DNA of 17,688 nt, from positions 1-17,688 of the forward strand of contig JAPHUU010000245.1 in the NCBI GenBank assembly GCA_026193555.1, given 5' to 3'. The position numbers were made by a program, and so were the translations under genes. Shown here piece after piece: positions 8,923 to 14,664 of the stretch. Position 1 is the stretch's first letter. The number at the start of each line of letters is the position of its first letter. Below the pieces are notes generated by a model that worked only from the letters and a program-made list of their open reading frames with translations, did not search any database and was not told the DNA's origin. The DNA is from Rhodanobacter sp. GTDB taxonomy: Bacteria; Pseudomonadota; Gammaproteobacteria; Xanthomonadales; Rhodanobacteraceae.

Positions 8923-9636
8923 ATGCCTACCGAACTGAACGTCACCACCCACAGTTTCACCGATTGCCCGGCCCAGGCCTCTGCCTTGGCCGAGCGCGTC
9001 GCCGCCACGCTGCGCACCGCCCTGGAACAGCGCGGTCATGCGTTGCTGGCGGTGTCCGGCGGCAGCACGCCGAAGGCATTCTTCGAGCACCTGTCGCGCG
9101 AGGCGCTGGACTGGGCCCACGTACAGGTGACCCTGGTCGACGAGCGCTGGGTGCCGGAAAGCGATGCGCGTTCCAACGCGCGGCTGGTGAAGTCGCAGCT
9201 GCTGCAGCATGCCGCCAGCGCCGCCTCGTTCGTGCCGTTGTATTCCGACGTGCCGACGCCGGAGGACGGGCTGGCCGCGACCCGCGCCCGGATCGATGCA
9301 CTGCCGCTGCCGTTCGACGCGGTGGTGCTGGGCATGGGCGATGACGGCCACACTGCCTCGTTCTTTCCCGGCGGCGACCATCTGGCCGAGGCGCTCGATC
9401 TCGACGGCCAGACGCGGGTGCTGCCGATGCGCGCCGCTGGCGCCGGTGAGCCGCGCATCACGCTGACCCTGCCCGCCCTGCTGCAGACGCGGTCGTTGTA
9501 TCTGCTGGTCGGCGGCACCAGCAAGCGCGAGCTGCTGGCCGACGCCCGACTCGGCCTGGGCGCCGCCCGCGACTATCCGGTGCGCGCCGTGCTGACCCAG
9601 CAACGGGTGCCGGTGGCGGTGTACTGGTGTCCGTGA
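8923..9636 (+). CDS. pgl: 6-phosphogluconolactonase (DevB type)
   Basis: The enzyme hydrolyses 6-phosphogluconolactone, the product of Zwf, to 6-phosphogluconate in the cytoplasm. The protein is 237 aa, typical for the DevB/SOL family of the NagB-like fold. Visible motifs are LLAVSGGSTPKAFF (41-54), which grips the phosphate, VDERWVP with a following SN (72-85), and GMGDDGHTASFFPG (137-150) with the active-site His. The start is ATG at 8923 by alignment with the family N-terminus; its Shine-Dalgarno sequence is poor, and an in-frame TTG lies 30 nt upstream. It follows zwf by 117 bp, with no gene and no clear promoter between, and precedes edd by 80 bp. Confidence 0.95.
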   Translation: MPTELNVTTHSFTDCPAQASALAERVAATLRTALEQRGHALLAVSGGSTPKAFFEHLSREALDWAHVQVTLVDERWVPESDARSNARLVKSQLLQHAASAASFVPLYSDVPTPEDGLAATRARIDALPLPFDAVVLGMGDDGHTASFFPGGDHLAEALDLDGQTRVLPMRAAGAGEPRITLTLPALLQTRSLYLLVGGTSKRELLADARLGLGAARDYPVRAVLTQQRVPVAVYWCP

Positions 9637-9716
9637 AACGCCAGCCGCCCGCACCACCTGATCAGATCACCTGCACCGCTCCCCACCGGGACGGTCGCTG
9701 ACACGGAGTTTTTCGC

Positions 9717-11534
9717 ATGAACACGTTGCACCCGGTTGTTGCCGAAGTCACCGAACGCCTGCGCGAGCGCAGCCGCGCCACACGCACTGCCTATCTGCAG
9801 CGGATCGACGCGGTCGATCGCAGCGGCCCGCAGCGCGCGCACCTGTCCTGCGGCAATCTCGCCCACGGTTTCGCCGCCTGCGGCAGCGAGGACAAGGACG
9901 CCCTGCGCAACGGCCGCCGCGCCAACCTGGCGATCGTCACTGCCTACAACGACATGCTGTCGGCGCACCAGCCATACGAGCGCTACCCCACGCTGATCCG
10001 CCAAATCGCCCGCGAGGCCGGCTTCAGCGCGCAGGTCGCCGGCGGCGTGCCGGCGATGTGCGACGGCGTGACCCAGGGCCAGCCGGGCATGCAGCTGTCG
10101 CTGTTCTCGCGTGACCTGGTGGCGATGGCGACCGCGGTGGCGCTGTCGCACGACATGTTCGACGGCGCGCTGTACCTGGGCATCTGCGACAAGATCGTGC
10201 CGGGCCTGCTGATCGGCGCGCTGAGCTTCGGCCACCTGCCCGGCGCCTTCGTGCCGTCCGGGCCGATGCCCAGCGGCATCCCCAACGAGCAGAAATCCAA
10301 GGTGCGCCAGGCCTGGGCCGACGGCAAGGCGAGCAAAGCCGACCTGATGGAGGTGGAAGCGGCCTCGTACCACGCGCCCGGCACCTGCACCTTCTACGGC
10401 ACCGCCAACTCCAACCAGATGCTGATGGAGATCATGGGCCTGCATCTGCCCGGCGCCAGCTTCGAGGCACCGGACACGCCGCTGCGCGACGCGCTCACCG
10501 CCGAGGTAGTACGCCGGGTCGCCGACTCCAGCGCACTGGGCGAGCGCTACCTGCCGCTGGGCCACATCGTCGACGAGCGCGCGATCATCAACGGCGTGAT
10601 CGGGCTGCATGCCACCGGCGGCTCCACCAATCACCTGCTGCATCTGGTGGCGATCGCGCACGCCGCCGGCATCCAGCTGCGCTGGGACGATTTCGACGCG
10701 CTGTCCGGGGTGATCCCGCTGCTGGCCCGGGTGTACCCGAACGGCTATGCCGACGTGAACCAGTTCCATCAGGCCGGCGGCATGGCGTTCCTGATCGACC
10801 AGCTGCTCGGCGCCGGCCTGCTGCACGGCGACGTCAACACCATCTTCGGCACCGGCATGAATGGCTACGCCCAGCTGCCACAGCTGGACGACGGCGGTGC
10901 GCTGCACTGGACACCGGTACCGAAGCAGAGCGGCAACCGCGGTGTGCTGCGCGGCACCGACGAACCGTTCCGCGCCGATGGCGGCCTGCGCATGCTCGAG
11001 GGCAACCTCGGCCGCGCGGTGATCAAGGTGTCCTCGGTGCCCGACGACCGGCTGCTGATCGAGGCGCCGGCGATCGTCTTCCACGACCAGGACGAGCTGC
11101 CCGCCGCGTTCAAGCGCGGCGAGCTCGATCGCGACTTCGTCGCCGTGGTGCGCTTCCAGGGTCCCCAGGCGAACGGCATGCCCGAGCTGCACAAGCTCAC
11201 CCCCACCCTGGCCCTGCTGCAGGATCGCGGCCACCGCATCGCCCTGCTCACCGACGGGCGCATGTCCGGCGCCTCCGGGCGCGTGCCGGCGGCAATCCAT
11301 GTCACGCCGGAGGCGGTTGCCAGCGGCGCGATCGGCAAGATCCGCGACGGCGACATGATCCGGCTGGATGCGGTGAATGGCCGTCTGGACGTCCTGATGG
11401 AGGCGCACGAGCTCGATGCGCGCCTGCCGGTCACCGCCGACCTCTCGTCCCAGCACAGCGGCATGGGTCGCGAGCTGTTCGGCCTGTTCCGCCAGGCAGC
11501 CACCAGCGCCGACCTCGGCGCCGGCGTGCTGTAA
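9717..11534 (+). CDS. edd: 6-phosphogluconate dehydratase
   Basis: This enzyme dehydrates 6-phosphogluconate to 2-keto-3-deoxy-6-phosphogluconate (KDPG), the committing step of the Entner-Doudoroff pathway. It is 605 aa (E. coli Edd 603) and belongs to the IlvD/Edd family with a labile [4Fe-4S] cluster. The candidate cluster cysteines sit in conserved contexts: C115 ([16 protein letters not shown]), C157 ([10 protein letters not shown]) and C224 ([15 protein letters not shown]). Other landmarks are [14 protein letters not shown] (74-87), [17 protein letters not shown] (171-187), [14 protein letters not shown] and [17 protein letters not shown]. The start ATG has GGAG 8 nt upstream. Edd rather than IlvD is shown by the N-terminal extension and by the zwf-pgl-edd-eda order. 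Confidence 0.97.
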   Translation: MNTLHPVVAEVTERLRERSRATRTAYLQRIDAVDRSGPQRAHLSCGNLAHGFAACGSEDKDALRNGRRANLAIVTAYNDMLSAHQPYERYPTLIRQIAREAGFSAQVAGGVPAMCDGVTQGQPGMQLSLFSRDLVAMATAVALSHDMFDGALYLGICDKIVPGLLIGALSFGHLPGAFVPSGPMPSGIPNEQKSKVRQAWADGKASKADLMEVEAASYHAPGTCTFYGTANSNQMLMEIMGLHLPGASFEAPDTPLRDALTAEVVRRVADSSALGERYLPLGHIVDERAIINGVIGLHATGGSTNHLLHLVAIAHAAGIQLRWDDFDALSGVIPLLARVYPNGYADVNQFHQAGGMAFLIDQLLGAGLLHGDVNTIFGTGMNGYAQLPQLDDGGALHWTPVPKQSGNRGVLRGTDEPFRADGGLRMLEGNLGRAVIKVSSVPDDRLLIEAPAIVFHDQDELPAAFKRGELDRDFVAVVRFQGPQANGMPELHKLTPTLALLQDRGHRIALLTDGRMSGASGRVPAAIHVTPEAVASGAIGKIRDGDMIRLDAVNGRLDVLMEAHELDARLPVTADLSSQHSGMGRELFGLFRQAATSADLGAGVL

Positions 11535-11549
11535 CCGTCCCCCGACTCC

Positions 11550-11621
11550 GTGGGAGCGACTTCGGTCGCGATGCTCTTCGCCAGTTTCAGCAAGAGGCAT
11601 CGCGACTGAAGTCGCTCCCAC
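11550..11621. repeat. REP doublet (REPIN-like inverted pair) between edd and eda
   Basis: Two ~29-30-nt arms (11550-11578 and 11592-11621), each starting GTGGGAGCGACTTC or its complement, pair with one mismatch and one bulged base around a 13-nt loop. Within each arm GCGAC/GTCGC forms its own small hairpin, with TTCG on the left and TGAA on the right. This is the layout of a REP doublet mobilised by RAYT-type transposases, common in Xanthomonadales and Pseudomonas. It fills most of the 123-bp edd-eda gap. No RAYT gene is in the window. Confidence 0.85.
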
Positions 11622-11657
11622 AAGCAGCTCACCCCATAACCCGCGGCGATCCAATCC

Positions 11658-12311
11658 ATGAACTCCATCGAACAGAAGCAGCAGCAGATCGAAACCACCA
11701 TGCGCCTTGCCCCGGTGATCCCGGTGGTGGTGATCGACGACGCCAGGGCCGCGGTGCCGATGGCGCGCGCGCTGGTCGCCGGCGGCACCCCGGCGATCGA
11801 GGTGACCCTGCGCACACCGGCCGCACTGGAGGCGATCCGGGCGATTGCCGCCGAGGTCGAGGGCGCGGTGATCGGCGTGGGCACCGTGTTGTCCGCGAAG
11901 GATCTGCTTGCCGCGATGCAGGCCGGCGCGCGGTTTGCCGTGTCGCCCGGCGTGTCACCGCGACTGCTCGATGCGGCCGACGACTGCGAGTTGCCGCTGC
12001 TACCCGGCGCCGCCACTGCCAGCGAGGTGATGCATCTGCTGGAGCGCGGCTATCGCCATCTGAAATTCTTCCCTGCGGTACCTGCCGGCGGACACAAGTT
12101 GCTGGGCGCGTGGGCCAGTCCCCTGCCGCAGGTGCGTTTCTGTCCCACCGGCGGCATCAGCCTGGCCAACGCGCCGGACTTCCTGGCGTTGCCCAACGTG
12201 ATCTGCGTGGGTGGTTCATGGCTGACCCCGGCCGACAAGCTCGGCGCAGGTGACTGGGCCGGCATCGAACGGCTGGCGCGCGAAGCGGCGGCCTTGCGCC
12301 AGCGCGCCTGA
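11658..12311 (+). CDS. eda: KDPG aldolase (2-keto-3-deoxy-6-phosphogluconate aldolase)
   Basis: This class I aldolase splits KDPG into pyruvate and glyceraldehyde-3-phosphate, the last Entner-Doudoroff step; the family often also handles 4-hydroxy-2-oxoglutarate. The protein is 217 aa (E. coli 213). Key features are IEVTLRT (47-53) with general base E48, GVGTVL (73-78), the Schiff-base lysine K136 in HLKFFPA (134-140), the phosphate-binding PTGGIS (163-168) and CVGGSWL (183-189). The start at ATG 11658 gives a slightly long N-terminus before RLAPVIPVVVI; a second ATG at residue 15 is an alternative, and neither has a strong Shine-Dalgarno. It is separated from edd by the REP doublet and is the last gene of the operon, converging on a small minus-strand gene. 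Confidence 0.96.
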   Translation: MNSIEQKQQQIETTMRLAPVIPVVVIDDARAAVPMARALVAGGTPAIEVTLRTPAALEAIRAIAAEVEGAVIGVGTVLSAKDLLAAMQAGARFAVSPGVSPRLLDAADDCELPLLPGAATASEVMHLLERGYRHLKFFPAVPAGGHKLLGAWASPLPQVRFCPTGGISLANAPDFLALPNVICVGGSWLTPADKLGAGDWAGIERLAREAAALRQRA

Positions 12312-12348
12312 AGTCACCGCCCGCGGCAGTCACCAACGCGAGCTGCAA

Positions 12349-12370
12349 CGCAAACCCATCGGGTTCTGCG
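12349..12370. terminator. Hairpin between convergent eda and small ORF, possible bidirectional terminator
   Basis: CGCAAACCC and GGGTTCTGCG form a 9-bp stem with one bulged C and a 3-nt ATC loop. It lies 38 nt past the eda stop and 3 nt past the end of the minus-strand gene. There is no T-tract on either side, so intrinsic termination is doubtful. Confidence 0.4.
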
Positions 12371-12372
12371 TC

Positions 12373-12627
12373 TCAGATGCCCGTCTTCGCACCGAGCAGG
12401 CTGCGTGCCTTGCGTTCCACCGTGTCGGCTGCGTCGAGCAGGGCGCGGGCAAAGCTGCGTACTTCACTCGGCGGCAGCGCGTACCACTGCCCCACCTTTG
12501 CCGCAACGACCGGATTGCGGTTCGCTCGCGGCACGAAATGCGGTCGGAAAATCACCATGCCCGTCATCGATTCCGAACTGATATCAGCGGAAACGATCTG
12601 GACGTGGCCGTCGTCGTCTTTCTTCAT
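12373..12627 (-). CDS. Small hypothetical protein
   Basis: This 84-aa protein is of unrecognised family. It is supported by a very good ribosome binding site (GGGAGA, 5 nt before the ATG) and by its neat placement converging with eda. The N-terminus is acidic and polar (MKKDDDGHVQIVSADI). The C-terminal half (SEVRSFARALLDAADTVERK, about 54-73) looks like one amphipathic helix followed by a basic tail. There is no signal peptide, membrane segment or cysteine, so it is probably cytoplasmic. An open frame of 68 codons (12628-12834) ends directly against its start codon but has no ribosome binding site. Function unknown. Confidence 0.65.
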   Translation of the reverse strand: MKKDDDGHVQIVSADISSESMTGMVIFRPHFVPRANRNPVVAAKVGQWYALPPSEVRSFARALLDAADTVERKARSLLGAKTGI

Positions 12628-13097
12628 TTAACTCTCCCGCGCACCAGACGTGCACCCTTGCAGGGTACTCCGTATCCGGTCGCCAACACGTTCACGCATC
12701 ACAGGTAGCGCAGAACGGAGCGGTCGGTGCAGGCTTTCGATGCCTGCCGGTACCCGTGAATCCTGCGGCGGCTGCACCGTTTCCATCGCGTGGCGCATGG
12801 CCGGTGCGGCCGGTCGTTTCCTGACATTTTGCACAAGCGGCGTGATGGCTACGGCAAGTCATTCGTGCGGTGCCGTGAACTTGAGAAAGCGTGACGGCTG
12901 GATTCCCACGCTGCGCCGCCACCGGCCTCCCGGCGGCGTTCCCGGATCATCGGCGTGAACCGTCACGCTGCCGGTTGCACCTCGGTCAAGCCATGTGTGC
13001 GCGGCAGATGATGTGAATCTTGTCGCCGTGCCCGAGGATCATGCCGTTCTCCCGCTGACACGGGTGCCGACCGGATAACAAACCCGACGGCCGGGAC
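12628..13097. other. Gene-poor intergenic stretch of ~470 bp
   Basis: I see no convincing gene here. Open frames on both strands are short, lack ribosome binding sites and have low-complexity Arg/Ala/Pro-rich translations. The stretch contains a small ACCCT/AGGGT hairpin (12654-12666), a nested inverted repeat (12888-12969, listed separately), and a weak CCCG/CGGG stem followed on the minus strand by TTTGTT (13077-13095) that might end the DUF1003 transcript. No tRNA-like sequence was seen. Confidence 0.6.
12888..12969. repeat. Nested inverted repeat, possible dispersed palindromic repeat or MITE-like element
   Basis: The perfect 10-bp outer arms AGCGTGACGG (12888-12897) and CCGTCACGCT (12960-12969) enclose CACGC/GCGTG (12907-12911/12953-12957) and an inner CGCCGCC/GGCGGCG (12914-12920/12932-12938) with an 11-nt loop. 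All three pairs are properly nested, so the whole 82 nt could fold as one stem with internal loops. The plus-strand reading 'RDGWIP' resembles the translation often produced by dispersed intergenic palindromes. No target duplication is visible at the ends. Confidence 0.55.
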
Positions 13098-13802
13098 TCA
13101 CTTTTTCGCACCGAGCTCCGACAGCAGCTGCAGCTGCAGCTCCTGGATTTCCACCAGCCGATCCCACTGGTGCGACAGCAGGTGGTCGACCTTCTCGTGC
13201 AGGTGCCGGATCTCCAGCTCCGCCTTGAGATTGATCTGGTAGTCATGCTGGGAGCGCACCCGGTCCTTCGCCTCCTGCCGGTTCTGACTCATCATGATCA
13301 CCGGCGCCTGGATCGCGGCCAGGCACGACAGGATCAGGTTGAGGAAGATGAAGGGATACGGATCCAGCGGATGGGCCAGCAGCACCAGCGAATTGAGCAC
13401 GACCCACAGCAGCAGGAAGATCGCGAAGCAGATCAGGAACGCCCAGCTGCCGCCGAAGCTCGCGATCCGGTCCGCCAGCCGCTCGCCGAACGTCCACTTC
13501 TGCTCGAACGCCGAATCGACGTCCGTAGCCAGCAACTCGTGTTCGCGCAGGCTGCGCAGCACCTCGTTCTCCAGCGTCGACAGCTCGCCCTTCTCCGACG
13601 CCAGCAGCGAGTGCACGTAGCGTCCGCGGAAATCGGTGAGATCGGCGCGGCAGATGAACTTGTCCGGCGACCAGTTCGGCACGACCTTGAGGATCTCCGC
13701 CGCGATCTCCTGGCGCACGGTTTCGCCGGAGACCAGATCGCGCGCGGAGAAAGCCTTGCCGCAGATCGCGCAATTTTGCAGGGGAAGTTTTCTGGAGACC
13801 AT
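13098..13802 (-). CDS. DUF1003 family inner-membrane protein
   Basis: This membrane protein of 234 aa has an unknown role. The N-terminal cytoplasmic part has a CAIC knuckle (C11, C14) and a third cysteine C51 (FICRADL), a plausible metal-binding set. Two hydrophobic segments follow (about 118-142, WAFLICFAIFLLLWVVLNSL, and about 148-172, containing DPYPFIFLNLILSCLAAIQA). The second leads into the family hallmark APVIMMSQNRQEAKDR. The C-terminus (about 190-231) is heptad-like and probably coiled coil, with Leu/Glu/Gln-rich helices. The start is fixed by a perfect AAGGAGG 7 nt before the ATG. It is transcribed alone: the lipoprotein gene upstream ends in a strong terminator, so a promoter must lie in 13803-14050, though I could not pick one with confidence. 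Confidence 0.88.
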   Translation of the reverse strand: MVSRKLPLQNCAICGKAFSARDLVSGETVRQEIAAEILKVVPNWSPDKFICRADLTDFRGRYVHSLLASEKGELSTLENEVLRSLREHELLATDVDSAFEQKWTFGERLADRIASFGGSWAFLICFAIFLLLWVVLNSLVLLAHPLDPYPFIFLNLILSCLAAIQAPVIMMSQNRQEAKDRVRSQHDYQINLKAELEIRHLHEKVDHLLSHQWDRLVEIQELQLQLLSELGAKK

Positions 13803-14050
13803 GTCCTGCCCTCCTTCACCCGAACATCCAGCCGCACCGCGACGCCGGGCCAGGCCGTTGCGACGCAGTATGCCGCGCCGGCTTTCGGGGTACCAGCAAG
13901 CGGGGCATGAGCGGACGAAGGAGGCAAGGCGAGTGGTACGCCTCCAGCTCCCTCAGTGTCTTGCCACTTGCATCTCGCCATGTGGTGGCCATGTTCGCCG
14001 TGGGCAAAATCCGCCTCGACATCGATTTGCGGCAGCGGATCAGCGACAGC

Positions 14051-14076
14051 AAAAAGGCGCCCCGCAGGGCGCCTTT
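14051..14076 (-). terminator. Rho-independent terminator of the lipoprotein gene
   Basis: On the minus strand GGCGCCC-TGCG-GGGCGCC is followed at once by TTTTT and preceded by AAA, a textbook 7-bp GC stem (10 bp with the A/T extension) with a tetraloop and U-tract. It lies 21 nt past the stop codon at 14098. Confidence 0.92.
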
Positions 14077-14097
14077 GCTCGTGATGCAGCCGCCCGC

Positions 14098-14496
14098 TCA
14101 GCCGTTGTGGATCGGAAAGGTCTGCGTCGGCGCGGCGCTGGCAGCGGTGGCCGGCGCGGAACCGCCGGGGGTCTTGAGCTTGTTGCCGCACTGGTAGGCG
14201 CCCCACGCTTGCGAACCGTCGACCGGTTCGCCCAGTGGCTTGATGGTATCGGCGTGCATGGTGGCCGCCTCGTTGCGGGCCATCACTTCCAGTTCGTCGC
14301 GCACGGTGATGTTGTTGCGATCGACCGGGCCGACGCGATCCATCACCGACACGGTGATCTTGCCCAGGTCGTGGCAGGTGGCAACATCGCCGTTCCATGC
14401 GGTGTGCACGGCCTTGCCGGCGTCGTCGAGCTTGATGCCCCAGCTGCAGGCGCCGAGCAGGGCCACGGGGATGAGCAACAGCAGGGTCTTGCGCAT
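14098..14496 (-). CDS. DUF4156-like lipoprotein
   Basis: This is a small envelope lipoprotein of 132 aa. The signal peptide MRKTLLLLIPVALLGAC ends in a lipobox (LGAC), with C17 as the lipidated residue; the next residue is Ser, which favours sorting to the outer membrane. The mature part (NGDVATCHDLGKITVSVMD, then VRDELEVMARNEAATMHADT and GSQAWGAYQC) matches the pattern I associate with DUF4156 (YjeI-type) lipoproteins, where a conserved Cys pair (C41 and C102 here) may form a disulfide. The C-terminus is an Ala/Pro/Thr-rich tail. The start is set by the lipoprotein signal and a GGAG 7 nt upstream. Role unknown in this family. Confidence 0.85.
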   Translation of the reverse strand: MRKTLLLLIPVALLGACSWGIKLDDAGKAVHTAWNGDVATCHDLGKITVSVMDRVGPVDRNNITVRDELEVMARNEAATMHADTIKPLGEPVDGSQAWGAYQCGNKLKTPGGSAPATAASAAPTQTFPIHNG

Positions 14497-14625
14497 GGGT
14501 GACTCCACAACGATGACGGGAAAGGGGTGACGGCGGTCAGTTCGTGAAGACCGCCGGGTCGGGCGGTTGCCGACGCACCATCCTAGCGTGCGGAAGCCCG
14601 CGCGTCCCCCAATGGATCCCAAATG

Positions 14626-14652
14626 CACACGCCGGATCCGTGCCGGCGCGTG
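14626..14652 (-). terminator. Hairpin after the M16 peptidase gene, possible terminator
   Basis: On the minus strand CACGCGCCGG and CCGGCGTGTG pair over 10 positions with one G-T mismatch around a 7-nt loop, 12 nt past the peptidase stop. Only TGCATTT follows, so it is a weak intrinsic terminator at best. It separates the peptidase from the downstream lipoprotein gene. Confidence 0.45.
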
Positions 14653-14664
14653 CAGACTTGCCGA

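Noticed and set aside
9667..9692. CACCTG repeat and TGATCA palindrome in the pgl-edd gap
   Set aside because: Short and unconvincing as an operator or promoter, and probably chance.
9573..11654. 693-codon minus-strand open frame
   Set aside because: Antisense to edd, with no motifs, while edd itself is unmistakable.
12628..12834. 68-codon minus-strand open frame ending directly against the small hypothetical gene
   Set aside because: The tight junction is suggestive, but there is no ribosome binding site, no recognisable sequence and a composition typical of non-coding GC-rich DNA.
12692..12922. 76-codon minus-strand frame with several Cys/His residues
   Set aside because: It looks zinc-finger-like at first, but the spacing is irregular, there is no ribosome binding site, and it runs into the nested inverted repeat.
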